Shown: positions 44,097 to 55,522 of the stretch, piece after piece
How positions within the stretch are numbered: the first letter of the stretch is position 1
Layout of the letters: each line of letters starts with the position of its first letter
Origin: Leptasterias polaris
Lineage: Eukaryota > Echinodermata > Asteroidea > Forcipulatida > Asteriidae
Assembly: GCA_037783415.1 (NCBI GenBank)
Contig: JAZGTN010000223.1
Location: 496,001-560,000 of the forward strand
Length of the DNA: 64,000 bases
Direction of reading: 5' to 3'
Position numbers and translations under genes: made by a program
Notes under the pieces: generated by a model
The model's database searches: none
What the model was told of the DNA's origin: nothing
What the model saw: only the letters and a program-made list of their open reading frames with translations

Positions 44097-46508
44097 CAGC
44101 GTTTTAGCTAGCGAGCCGTGCAGCCATGTTTTGCACGGCCAGTTTTCTGAAAACACTGCCTATTTTTTCAAGCACGGCTTTTGTGCTGTAAATGAAGCCG
44201 TGCACCACATTTGTATAAAATATGGGCTGAATTGAATATTTTTCCCTTCAAAAAACATGACAAAAATATTTCTAAAATTTAATAATGTTGGAGAAAGACA
44301 CGAAAACAACGTTGACTCCGATGCAATTATTATTAATATATCCCCAAATAAAGACAAAGACGCAAGTTGCAGCATGTGTTAGTCGGATACCCCGTGTTTT
44401 GGCAAACGTTTTCGTGTGTAATTCTTAACACCGAAAGGCGAAATAAACTCTAGGAACCATACCACTCCCTTCGTTATCACATGGATGCCCCCCATTGACG
44501 ATTAGCCGTGTGGGATCTGTAAACTTGCAAGCTGTTTCAACCATAGAGCAAGCAAGTGTTTCAACGGACGAAACAAAGAGGGGAAATGACATAAAATAAA
44601 CGAAAGTTACCGTAACAGATTTTGTCAAGAAGGTATAGGGGCCGGTTGACTCAAATTTCTCTCATTCTGTTTTTTGTAATTAGACAGTCGTCAAATGCGA
44701 TTCAAAACATCAGCAGGCGAGTCAAAACTTTATTATTACCAACAATTCTGCTCTGGTCCTGAGAAAACATTATTTGCCTTGTCACAATTTATAGAAGTGG
44801 GAAGGCCTACGGTGGTCAAGTCTCCGGTGGTCAAGTCGATCGTTGTTGATGCTTGCTCACTTCACTGTCTACCACCATGCGTCACACGCACCGTGCTCGC
44901 GGCATGGCACAGACCGATACATACGACCACGTGTTTGTATGGTGCATGCAGCCACATGGTGCAAAGTCCATCTATCAGCATGCTGTGATTGGCTGTAGAT
45001 AATATCCATATTCATGAAGAAAGCTTGGCTAGACTCCAACTCAGTACACGTTTACAGTATATGTAGTGAGGGCTGTGGATTTCTGTATATACACACACCC
45101 TTGTACTAAGGCTACTAAAACATCGAGAACTTTCGCTGGGGGACCTTGTTTTAACGTTGCCTCCGCGATACCACCGAAGTGCGTTATCATCGGACGTGGC
45201 ACTTCGTTAATTTTTCATCAATGTTGAACCTTAGAGTCTCTGTCCTTTCTCAATGGATGAACATTTACTGCTTATTGAATTGCGAAGACGCCGTTGCAAA
45301 AAAAGGTTCTGATGTAATAGATCTTCAAATTAGAAATCTATTGAAATGGTTGTTGATGAAAAAACACCATTAACCCTTTGAACCCTGACCTATATAGGTA
45401 CGGTACCTCCACCCTGAGTTATTTGCATGAAATTTGAATGACAATAGAATGCGTAATAATAATTTGCTGTACCAATTTTATGTTATTTTGTTTTGCATGT
45501 ATTTGTACAGAAAATGCATTTTATTGAATAAACACTGACAGGACTGAGCATTTTTAGCCTTTTTCCTACCTTGACATTGACCTGCATTTCCACCACGACC
45601 ACGACCCCTACCTCTACCACCACGACCCCGACCCCTACCTCTACCACCCCGACCCCGACCCCTACCTCTACCACCCCGACCTCGATTTCCACTCGTGTCA
45701 CTGCTAGTATTATCTCCACTCATGTCACTATCGGACACTGAATGCATATGCCTACTTGCCTGCAAAGCTTCAGAATCATCGCTTTGTGTGTCACTTTCAT
45801 CGTCAGTTTCGTCTTCAAAATCACTATTATTTCTGTAATCTGAAGCATCCATGTCCTCCTGTGAATCTTCATCGAGTACCCTTTGCAGTGCCTCATCCGC
45901 ATCCGTATCCCCTTCCCATGATACAAAACAGTATCAGATATCATTTAACATCAGTCAATACGTTTTTGGGAATCATCAGGCGAAAAAGAAGGGGGCAAAA
46001 CAATTAAAACAATTTGACAATAATAAATATTATTCAATCAAAAAATTCACAATGACAGCCAATCATTATAAGGTAATCTGAAATTTGCCAAAAGGTTAAA
46101 CAAATAATTGTGCAATTTTTAAGATTCTTTGGCCAATATATTACATTCTTTCTTCACAATTTTTAAATTGTAATTCTTGTGTTATTGATTTTTGTGGTCT
46201 AAACAAAATTTCATCCTAAAGGACAAACAAGTTAATTTCTTAGAATGAACTCCACAACTTTAAAAAAGTATTTATAGGAGCCTACATTGCAGCCCAAATT
46301 CAGGGCGCAGAATACATCAGCGAATAAGAGCGTATACAACCAGTAAATTAAGCTTCCTGCTGGGCTTTAAGACAATTGATAAACAAAGTTACGTTTTCAA
46401 GGTAATTTGAGAGAGTTTGTGTGCTCTGTGTTGATTTTTGGTGAAAAAAGTTGCACACCCTGTTTTTCAATTTGCACACCCACTTTTCAAATCCTAGCTA
46501 AAACACTG
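44097..46508. mobile_element. hAT-type element, perfect 8-bp target duplication
   Basis: Ends CAGCGTTTTAGCTAG and CTAGCTAAAACACTG (inverted with one mismatch). They are flanked by CTGAGAGG at 44089-44096 and again at 46509-46516. An 8-bp duplication with CAG ends is the hAT signature. The 2412-bp interior has no hAT transposase; it contains a piggyBac-type remnant (about 45372-45950). Non-autonomous. Confidence 0.85.
45372..45950 (-). pseudogene. piggyBac transposase N-terminal remnant
   Basis: A TTAACCCTTTGAACCCTG end lies at 45372, resembling the piggyBac-type end at 38738. Next to it, on the minus strand, a frame from about 45936 to 45478 reads ADEALQRVLDEDSQEDMDAS, a run of acidic residues, then three tandem RGRGRGRGG blocks (39-bp DNA repeats at about 45590-45695) and a short basic/Cys tail. 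The acidic LQRVLDED start resembles the N-terminus of piggyBac transposases; the catalytic domain is absent. The other end was not found. It may be a captured or internally deleted element inside the hAT element. Confidence 0.45.
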
Positions 46509-46529
46509 CTGAGAGGAGAACAGTATTAT

Positions 46530-47095
46530 TGGTAAGAGAGCTGGGGCCCTACAACATTGACGTTGCTGCCCCTTTAGCGAGACAAGACTTGCAGAAGAAG
46601 TTTCATTCACTGAGCTAAAAGGAGGCTAGACTTTCCTTTGGAAAGACAAGGGTGAATTAAATCATGGAGTAGGGTTGCCATCAGAACCACCCTCCTGCAC
46701 TAGCTTCCAGACCTTCAGTCTGGCATCAGTGAGCGACTCATGAAGCTCTGCATTCCCCTAAACACATCTCGTTATGTAACAATCATCAGTGTCTATGCAC
46801 CCACTCTGGATAGTAGCGATGAAGTAAAAGAAGACTTTTACAACAACCAGGGCCGCATGATGAAAATACCCCAGTGCACAGCATGAAGACCAGGGCTGTC
46901 TCTTAGACCAATAAGCTAAAACGTACAGAATGTCATAGCAGCATCACCACCTGCCTGAGGTACAGCTCATAAGTGGTACCAGCTTAAAACACTGGCGATA
47001 AAGTCAGCTAAGTCAACACTTGGGCTGAATCAACGAGCCCACCAGGACTGTTTTGATGAAAATGATGAAAGCATCTGAATGATTCTGGAAGAAGA
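46530..47095 (+). pseudogene. RTE-like LINE endonuclease fragment
   Basis: With frame changes, the + strand reads SETRLAEEVSFTELKGG, LWKDKGE, LNTSRYVTIISVYAPTLDSS and DEVKEDFYNN, then INEPTRT-type remnants of the linker (HLGRINE). This is the APE-type endonuclease of an RTE-like LINE. It stops where LINE B (minus) begins. The C-terminal end of the same element type reappears at 50060-50470. Confidence 0.6.
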
Positions 47096-48183
47096 TAGAT
47101 AGATAGATAGATAAAAAGTTTATTCATAATAGTCATCACAGCATAAAAACTGAATTGCAACTATAATACATCATTAAAAGACAAAGCTTCAACATTAAAA
47201 TGACAATACATCAAGATATAAAAATCCAAATTGAAAAGGAAAACAAAAGGCAAACGGACAAATACCTATTAAGAAAAAACACACAAGTGCACACACAAAA
47301 TAGAACAAAAACAAGCACACAAGCGCAAAGGCACGCACCCACCCACACACACAACCTCACAAGCCACAAGACACAATGCAAGTAACCTGCAGCACTATAA
47401 AGCCAATTACATCCAAACTAAAAAAGGGCCTTAAAATGCGAATTCATTAATTAATAAAAGCATCAAATAAGTGTCATGAAATGAAGCTGCCTTTAGTCAA
47501 AATAAAACTAAACAAAATTTAAACAGAATTGGAACAAACTACGGTTCATTGTTGTTCCACAGATATGTATAAAAGTGGGTTTTTCTGACAGCGAGACATT
47601 CTGCACCTAGGAATGGACAATTTGTTTGAGTTCCCTTGGACTTTATATGGATAGTGCTCTTCTTTGGTGGGACCCAACTACGGAAATGCTCCGATTTGAT
47701 AAGTGAGCTGAAGAAGTTCAGACAAAGCTGTTCTCGTCTATCAAACAATGTGGACAAATTACAAAGCTCAAGCGCCTCATCATAAGATGTGCACTGATTG
47801 CCCAAGATGATCTTACACGCCCTCCTCTGGACTCATTCCTAAAGCAGCGCTCTCCTTGATAGTAAGACCAGGATGCCATACACAGGGGCAGCAATACTCT
47901 GCTAAAGGGATGTGCGAAACCAGAAACGATTGTGATAAGATCATCCATTGGCAAGTTGAAGCACTTGAGAAGTTTCAGGAGATACAATCTGCCATTAGCT
48001 TTTTAAAGCATTTCTGCAATCTGAGTATCCCATTTTAAATCAGACCAAATGTGAACACCTAGACTGAAGAGTAACATTAGCAATCTTTGGAGATTGTTCG
48101 ACTGGGCTCTTTTTCATGAAGGATTCTTTCATGGAGGCACATTTCTCAGGATTAAGTTTCATATGGTTAAGTGTGGCCCAATA

Positions 48184-48884
48184 GGCTGTGCAAGTCTCGC
48201 GCGCATTCGAACTTCCGGGACCATAGTGGTCCCAACCATATGGAGTTTTACGTGGGCGAGATTTTGTTTCGTCAATTATTTTAGTTTAACGTAGGTTATG
48301 TCCTAGAAAAGTATACATGTTGTTGGAATGTAATACTAAGTGATAACAAAATATGAAAGTAAAACCAATTCAACAATATAACGAAGAAAACCCAAGAATT
48401 AAACTTGACCTCAGCTTCCGGTTATTGCAAAAAATTAAGAATTTTGTGCTCGCCTCCGATCATAAAACTTACGTAAACGCTTGTTTTGGATGCGCAATTA
48501 TAATCGCCAGATGCTGTAATTGCAAAGCAAACCCTTTTCATTGCAGTCTATGGTTGTTGAGGCGTCAGCATCCTCTTTAAACTGCGATACGGGTCCATTT
48601 AAGACCCGTTTGACCTTCACGAATCCGCGTAAGGGGTTTCTAAAAAGTTAACATCAAATAGGCATCCTTGTCCCAGAGTTTTAATTTGTTTTCAATAATA
48701 ATATACACACTATTGTGATTTTTTTTTCAAAAGCTAAACCTTTTCATAAAATTGTAATGATTAATTTTTGTTGTTCAGATTTTGTCATGAGATATAATTT
48801 AAAACAAAGATTTAATTTCAGAAATAAAAATGTTCTTCGTTTGACGTGTTTTCTCGTTCGGATACACGCGAGACTTGCACAGTC
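48184..48884 (+). mobile_element. TA-flanked DNA element, copy 2
   Basis: 701 bp, TA on both sides (48182-48183 and 48885-48886). Left end GGCTGTGCAAGTCTCGCGCG has one substitution from the 15076 copy, and the right end is identical. Opposite orientation to copy 1. It lies between the RT palm and thumb regions of LINE B. It carries the same small frame at 48353-48580 and the GGGACCATAGTGGTCCC palindrome near 48218. Confidence 0.8.
48353..48580 (+). CDS. small ORF of the TA-flanked element, copy 2
   Basis: 75-codon frame sharing its first 62 codons with the frame at 15618-15412, one residue different. A one-base length change after KANPF gives a different end (HCSLWLLRRQHPL). Coding role unproven. 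Confidence 0.25.
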   Translation: MKVKPIQQYNEENPRIKLDLSFRLLQKIKNFVLASDHKTYVNACFGCAIIIARCCNCKANPFHCSLWLLRRQHPL

Positions 48885-50059
48885 TATTGTCAAATTCATA
48901 AAGATGACCTTGCATTGCAGATGGTTGATTGTGTACTCTTGTCTCAATCAAGGTTAGATCCTCTACATATTTCAGGACGGTAAGTGAGGTATCAGTAGCT
49001 GCATCATTAACCATGGTAACAAAACCAAGGGGGCCAATGCGGGTACCTTGGGGTACACCACCATTTAACTTAATCCAATCGCTGGTTTGACCATGGTAGC
49101 GAACACTTTGTTCTCTTTCAGTGAGAAAACTGCCAACCCACAAAACAACTAATGGTCGAACATCAAGGGAGATGACATTTCTCAGGAGAGAATTATGGTC
49201 GACTATATGGCCTTGCTAAAATCAGTAATAACAACAGAGCTTACATGACCAGGCTTATCAGAACTCATGAGCAAAGTGTCCATAAGTTTCACCAGGTAAT
49301 GAGTGGTAGAGACTCCCCTACAATTCCCGTACTGGTTGGGGTCAATTGATTTCTCAAAGTCCTGTCGCTGGCACTTGTATAAAAAGTCACTTGGTGGTAT
49401 GACATCTCGCCTCCATTCCAACTCCAACCCAAAAAGAAATGGCAAAACATTACGTGAATAAAATTGGCCCACCGTGCAAATGTTCGAAGGATAAACCTGT
49501 CCTTCCGATGCAACTGGTGGCGACGTCTACTGCATCTTGCTTTTGTTGCCCTTCCTTATGGCTTGGATATATGCATCAAATTCTCCAGTCTTCCACATTC
49601 GTCTCGGAACGTTTACATCACACTCTGTGAGGGTTAGCACGTCGTGCTTCTAGGAGGGGGATAGATACCTGCATCATGGCCATCTATAAAAATAGTTATT
49701 AGAACAAATACAATAATGCCTGATGCTCTCCTTGACTTGGTTAAATACATACTTCTCAAATAATTTCTTTATCTGATTTCTTTCCAAAATTGTGAACTAC
49801 AAATCGAAGTATTCATACCACAGGGCTTTAACAAATCAATACACTTCCAAGAACATATCAGATTCTGCTTAATTAGAACCCATATCCTTAAAATCAGCCT
49901 CAGAAAAATACTGGAATTGCCAAAAATGTATACCATCGGAAAGCCGTGTGATGGGCTTAAAATACAACAAGCAAATTCAACTTGAATTGAATTGCCGATC
50001 TCTGCCGCTTCAGCTCCTTGCCAATCAATATATCGAGTCACAAACCTGGAGATCTTTGA

Positions 50060-50470
50060 TAAGTGAGAAAGCAAAAGCATTGAATCCATCATCCTGAAAG
50101 CCCATCCATGATGGACCGGTCACGTCATTTGAATGGAATATTCCAGAATTCCTATAAGCAGCTGTTCTATGGAGAACTCTTCCTTGGAAGGAGAAACAGA
50201 AGAGCAAGGACTGTGTTAAAGTCAACATCACACATGCTGGCATTCCTCCCAAAGAGTTAGAACAGCATGCTCGAGATTGGTCTGGTTGGCACGCCGTCAC
50301 TAGTCAGACCCTTGACAGCTTTAATGAGCATGGAACTGGCCTCGTCAGTGCCCGAGAGAGGACAAAGGCGGCAGCTGCAGCTATGCCAACTGGACCAAGA
50401 CAGTTCCTAGTCCTTACTGTGGATGGCTGTGCCACTCGAGAATTGGACAGTCGTATGCAAACAAACTGAT
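50060..50470 (+). pseudogene. LINE ORF2 C-terminal fragment, RTE-like
   Basis: With frame changes it reads WTGHVI-like, QNSYKQLFYGELFLGRR-type, KDCVKVNITHAGIPPKELEQ, HARDWSGWHAVTSQTLDSFN and CGWLCHSRIG. This is the common C-terminus of invertebrate non-LTR ORF2 proteins with a terminal Cys motif. It may be the end of the element whose endonuclease is at 46530-47095, with LINE B inserted between. Confidence 0.6.
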
Positions 50471-50519
50471 GTTGTCTGATTCAACGGACGACCTACTGCA
50501 GTTAATAATGTTGGTAATT

Positions 50520-52340
50520 GTTTAAATAGATGAGTTTTAAAAGCATCTAAGGAAGAGGAGCAGTTGATGCACTGTGGAAGCTCATTTCAGAGTTAAAGTG
50601 CATGTGCCTGGAATCATGGTCACCAGCTGTGCTGTCTGTTCTGGGTACATGGAGAAGGGTAATGTTTGAACTTGATCGGAACCCTGGTCTACCAGAGTGA
50701 TACAGTGTGATGAGAGAGCCAAGATAGAAGCTTTGTTTTGAAGACACTTGTGCAACAGTCAAAATTTGGAATGCTTTACATTGCTTGATTGGGAGCTAAT
50801 GTAATTGCTTCAGAAAAGGTATGACACTTAAGACACTTAATTACAATCCATTTTCAGTGCTGAATCGAACTCCACACCAAGACCTTTTGCAGATGATGCT
50901 GGTTGAATAGAAATGTCAGAAGTTGTGAGAGTGATATTGGATAAATGCTGCTGGAACTGTGTGGCTATTCTACAAACGACAATGAGGAGTTCAGATTTGT
51001 CGTAACTAATTAAGCTTCTTGTAGGATACTGTTCTTAACCATCAGAAGTACAGTCTCTGTGCTTTGATGTCATCAATAGGCTGACTGGAAGTTGTTATTG
51101 ATCTCATGCAGATCCAGGTACTGTGTATTGTGACCAAGGGCCACTGTTTTGAATAACCAAGAAATGGCAGATTCAAAACTGGTAGGACTTTCTTCAATTT
51201 ACCATGATCAAGGTTGGACTTATTAATTAGAGGTAGGTGTGACAAAGGATTCCTTAAGTATGGGAAGTCGCCAGAGTTTAAGGATGTCTTGACTATGGAA
51301 TCAACAAAAGGAAGAAATGTGCCAATGTTCTCCTTCAACAACCAGACTGGAAGATGATAAGCTTGCAAATTTTATCTCTGCTGACAAAGTCAAATGCAGA
51401 AAATGCATGGATACTTGAAGGAGAATCTCTGGTTTTATGATCTCTTATTCTTTTTACATGGCTATCAGATCAGGAAGCAGCTGGTGAGAGAGTCTCTCTT
51501 ATTTTAGCTAATGTCTGCAAATCTGTTAAATCAATTATTTGCACACACATGGGTTGGCATGATTGTTGGGGATCTGTTCAAGAGTGTGTTGAGTACAGTC
51601 TTTGTATCAGCATTACTCAACTGGTTAGTGAAGTACAAGGACTTCTCTCTTCGGACTAATCTGCCAATAGTATGGATCTGGTCCAAGTATCTGATATTAT
51701 CATAAACTGTGTGACTCTTAGACCAGGATCATTCAAGTCTACATCAAATACCCCTAGCTTCATAGATAGCATCAGTGTGTCATATGCTGGATGTGAACCA
51801 AATTTGTTTGTTTGTTTTGTAGCTGGGCATATTAAGTTACAAGCACTGTGGAAATGGCATGGTTGTAGAATAAAGTCACAAGAGCTCCAGCAATCTCAGA
51901 AATGAAGGTCATGTGTGACCAAACTTGTGAGTTGGGCCTGGAAAGTGCTGGTGAAGACCGGCTTCCTCAAGAGATCAGAGAAACTGAGCTGCGTTGGGCT
52001 TGTTTGGGATGTCCACATGTATATGAAAGTCACCAAAGAGTAGGATTTTGGAAGAACATGTAGCGAGCTTTTTCATCAGTTCATCAGCAAGGAAATCAGT
52101 AGTTTTAAGGCCATTCTACATGGATGGTGCAGGCCTATAAATAACAACATAGCAAGTAGAGTTTCCAGGATCGGTAACACAGATTTGTTCAATAAGTATA
52201 GTGTTTAGATTCCATGACAGCTTGAGTGCAGATCTGTAGACATGGTAGCTGACACCAATCCCACCATTTTGCCTTGTTGTACATTGATGAATGTGTTGCC
52301 TGATGGGGTAGGCCTACTTTCAGTGATCTTCTTCTTCAGA
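50520..52340 (-). mobile_element. LINE C, CR1-clade, endonuclease and RT, decayed
   Basis: Minus-strand order: endonuclease pieces (GGIGVSYHVYRSALKLSWN, YVVIYRPAPSM, KILLFGDFHIHVD at about 52290-52030), RT start (LPVWLLKENIGTFLPFVDSI, NLPFLGYSKQ, 51360-51140), palm-end remnants (NKSELLIVVCRIATQFQQHL, about 51005-50930, LGVEFDS) and C-terminal part (GFRSSSNITLLHVPRTDS, 50690). The central RT motifs are missing or unrecognisable between 51140 and 51010, indicating an internal deletion. No 3' tail repeat identified. Confidence 0.7.
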
Positions 52341-52717
52341 CTTTGTTTTGATGCTTAGACTCAAATAAAGAGCCTGCATTTATTCAGACTTATACATGTA
52401 ATGACATCATCAAGTCATTGCTTATTTCTTATTCTACTACATGTATAAGATTTAAGTTTTAAATTGTATTAAGTTGCAAATTTGTTTACTAATAAAAAAA
52501 CCAAAACAATGTTTATGAATGTTATTCATGTGTACTGTGCAGTAACATATCTCAATGGTTCGTTTGTCAACAGCTTGAAATGGATTAATGAAGCAATGCA
52601 CAGACTTAGTGATATGATTAACTATTAGAATCTTCTTAAACCAGTGGATGGTATAGATTCACAATTTGCTTGTCAGAAGTTAATGTTGTTATAAATATTT
52701 GTTCATTTTTTTATCAG

Positions 52718-52843
52718 GAATATGGGTTGGACTTTAATGGAGAAAACAAGGTTCAGAAAACCATTGTGAATTCCAAACACTTAGATGTGGATGTCCTAAA
52801 GGAAAGAAATATAAAAGAAAGTATTGGAGTTACTGTAAACAAG
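52718..52843 (+). CDS. JmjC gene, exon 5
   Basis: 126-bp exon between TTTTTTTATCAG and AAG|GTAGGT, phase 0 on both sides. It reads EYGLDFNGENKVQKTIVNSK... to GVTVNK. No known motif; linker between the JmjC fold and the EF-hand-like segment. It is 9.2 kb from exon 4, the intron having been filled by the hAT element and LINEs. Confidence 0.7.
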
Positions 52844-53335
52844 GTAGGTGCATTTAAATATTCTTGCAATGAGTTTTACGAGTTAAAATGTGTCCTCCAA
52901 AGCAAACTTGTTAATCTTTTGCTGTGAAAGATTGTTTTGTATTTACTTTAGTTCTTTTTATTGAATGTTTGTGGGTACAAATTACAGAAGTGAGCATTGC
53001 AAGAGCATTAGGTACAGCTTATGGCCTAAGGAAAAAAGTAATGTCAATGGTAATGTCAATTGGTGCATTTTCAGATTTTGTTCGTTATCTCTTGAGGCAA
53101 ATTAGTCAGGGTGTTTCTTTTCTTTATACTTATCTTATTTTAAAAAAAACAAAATTAAGGGGATATAAAAGTGCATTGCATTTATGCCCTTTTTTACTCC
53201 AATTGTTTTCACAATTAACATTTATTTGGATTTGATACTTGTATTTTGTACAATTAGTAAGACATATATTACATGCAGTACATGTATGTTATTTTAAGTT
53301 ATCACTTCCTTCTCATTGTTGGTTTAGTTTTCATT

Positions 53336-53659
53336 GAATTGGTCATTACTAGAGGAGGGAAACTCCTTAAGGAGGAGGGGGTGATCCTTGGGCTACACCC
53401 CTAGTCCAAATTGTTGAATTGGTCATTACTAGAGGAGGGAAACTCCATTAAGGAGGAGGGGGTGATCCTTGGGCTACACCCCTAGTCCAAATTGTTGAAT
53501 TGGTCATTACTAGAGGAGGGAAACTCCATTAAGGAGGAGGGGGTGATCCTTGGGCTACACCCCTAGTCCAAATTGTTGAATTGGTCATTACTAGAGGAGG
53601 GAAACTCCATTAAGGAGGAGGGGGTGATCCTTGGGCTACACCCCTAGTCCAAATTGTTG
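53336..53659. repeat. 81-bp tandem repeat, four copies
   Basis: Units start GAATTGGTCATTACTAGAGG at 53336, 53416, 53497 and 53578. They are almost identical; the first lacks one base. Each contains GGGCTACACCCCTAG and the purine run AAGGAGGAGGGGGTG. Confidence 0.95.
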
Positions 53660-54336
53660 TTGTTGTTTTTTGTTTTTGTTGTTGTTGGGAGGGTGTAGAA
53701 AGATCCCCATCCTATCCAGGATTGAAGCCCATGATGTATAAAGACATCCATACTGTGTTAGTGTAGAACCTGGAGCAATAAAGGGGTTTGGGAAATTAGG
53801 GTTTTGTAGTTCAAATTTGTATGCCTACTAGCTTTCTTCCTCCATGGTTAAATAAATCCATGCATGGATTGACTTGCTAGACAAATTTGCTATTTTGAGC
53901 TAAAGTACATGTACTGTACATGTTCATCATTGAACTTGGTCCCTACAAGTCTTCCTACAAGTCTTCCTACATGTCATACATTCAGTAGCCGCAGGTCATG
54001 ACCAACTTTGAATGAGGCTTAATGGCATTTAATTTGGCCATACAGGGACTCAGCATTAATTCTTACACAAAAGACACCCAATTTGGACTCAACCTCAGGT
54101 ATGCTACATGTAGCTGGTGTTACATTGATCAAATGATGATGATCAGTGTATTGTCGCAAATCCAATGCATCCAATCATGAAACCAGAAAATGGTACTAAA
54201 TATCCAGGCTTATCATCACTAACAGCATCCATGACACTGCTTCTTGTCATTCTGTTGCATTTCAAGTCACAGTGTTTGAATTCATTATATGTATGCACTT
54301 GGTTCTGAAAAGAAGTGCATAAATTGTAATTCGGTG

Positions 54337-54590
54337 ATTCAGTGAGTCAGTCAGTCAGTCAGTCAGTGAGTGAGTCAGTCAGTGAGTCAGTCAGTCAGTT
54401 AGTCAGTCAGTCAGTCAGCCACACCGTCACTCAGTCAGTCACTCCGTCACTCAGTCAGTCAGTCAGTGAGTCAGTTAGTCAGTGAGTCAGTCGGTCGGTC
54501 GGTCGGTCAGTCAGTCAGTCGGTTGGTCAGTCGGTCAGTGGTCCAGTCGGTTCGTCGTCCAGTCGGTCAATCAATCAATCAATAATTCAA
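54337..54590. repeat. (AGTC)n microsatellite
   Basis: Long run of CAGT/GGTC-type tetranucleotides, with CAGTCAGTCAGTCAGTGAGT variants, changing to CGGT and CAAT variants toward the right end. It lies 50 bp before JmjC exon 6. Confidence 0.95.
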
Positions 54591-54642
54591 CACATTTTAG
54601 GCGCAAATACAGATTTGTTTTTAATTTGTTGTTTTTGATTAG

Positions 54643-54806
54643 CTGATGGAGATATTGGACACCAACCATGACGATAAACTAGTCTGTGATAAAGAGCTAA
54701 ATGCTCTGTCTCTGAAAACTTTGAAAACCTTGGCTAATGTCCTGGACGGAGATAGTGGCAATACAGAGGACCATGAGTTTTTCAGTTTCACACCAGATGC
54801 AATGAG
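54643..54806 (+). CDS. JmjC gene, exon 6 with EF-hand-like loop
   Basis: 164-bp exon after TTTTTGATTAG with donor GAG|GTAAAT; phase 0 in, 2 out, so at least one more exon must follow. It reads LMEILDTNHDDKLVCDKELN (residues 394-413), an EF-hand-like loop with D399, N401, D403 and Leu at position 8. The expected Glu at position 12 is displaced by one (K then E), so calcium binding is doubtful. I could not find the next exon in the remaining 9 kb. Confidence 0.75.
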
Positions 54807-55269
54807 GTAAATATAATTATCAACACCCCAAACTTACCTATTAATTTTTTTTGTATGTGGTCTTGAGGATCGGCCTTTGAATGATCTTGATACAGATATC
54901 AAGATTGTATACTCTACCATCAACCCTTCCTTGCCATGTGACTTTCATGACTTTAGTTGACCAAGCTTGAACACAACCCCCCCCCCCCCCCCCCTCCCCC
55001 ACTCAGCCTGAGCACAAAGGCCATCCTAAAAAGCTGTAGTTTTGCCGATGTTTATCATCCATACCAAAGCCATCATTGGAAAGAGAAAGATTGGATCTTT
55101 CCAAAATGAAATAAGGTTGCTAACTATGCAATTGCTTCAAATGGAGTGGAATGATCGGAAATGCCAAAACACCTTTGAAGCGTCATATGATGGTGTACAA
55201 ACAAGTTTTTCACTCTGAAGACAGACAGAAAATTATTGGCCAATCTCAATGATTTTTGAATTCAATAGT

Positions 55270-55520
55270 AGTAATGTTTTTACATATTATTATTATTATT
55301 ATTGGTTTATTCACACCATTGCAGCCTTCAGGCTGAATTGCACAGTGGTTACAGTAGGAAAAAAGCACAATACACAGAAGGTTATTAAAAAGTTGTATAG
55401 TCGATAAAAACATTAAAGCGCAAAATAACACAGGCGATGTAAATGTTTGAAAAAAACAGGGCACAAAACTAGCACAAACACCAATAAACAAACATTCAAA
55501 AAACAAATAAAATAAAATAA
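55270..55520 (-). mobile_element. LINE 3' tail
   Basis: On the minus strand it reads ...AATTCAGCCTGAAGGCTGCA, GGTGTGAATAAACC, then (AATAAT)n at about 55286-55305, a typical non-LTR 3' terminus with a hairpin (CAGCCTTCAGGCTG). A similar AATAAT-tailed relic lies at 56658-56715. Confidence 0.5.
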
Positions 55521-55522
55521 AA

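Larger units (their letters stand above)
47092..49680 (-). mobile_element. LINE B (CR1/Jockey-like RT), split by DNA element
   Basis: Minus-strand RT pieces: NQYGNCRGVSTTHYLVKLMD and VVITDFSKAI (motif A, about 49200-49330), GVPQGTRIGPLGF (about 49060), LKYVEDLTLIE (motif C, with Glu replacing the first Asp), then beyond the inserted element YLLKLLKCFNLPMDDLI and GNQCTSYDEALELCNLSTLF (thumb and C-terminal signature). The 3' end reads TATGAATAAACTTTTT followed by (ATCT)n at 47092-47113. Frameshifts throughout. It interrupts the RTE-like LINE on the + strand. Confidence 0.75.

Noticed and set aside
45483..45719. Val/Glu-rich reverse frame over the RG-repeat segment
   Set aside because: Out-of-frame reading of the 39-bp repeats; the in-frame RG-rich reading continues the acidic N-terminus.
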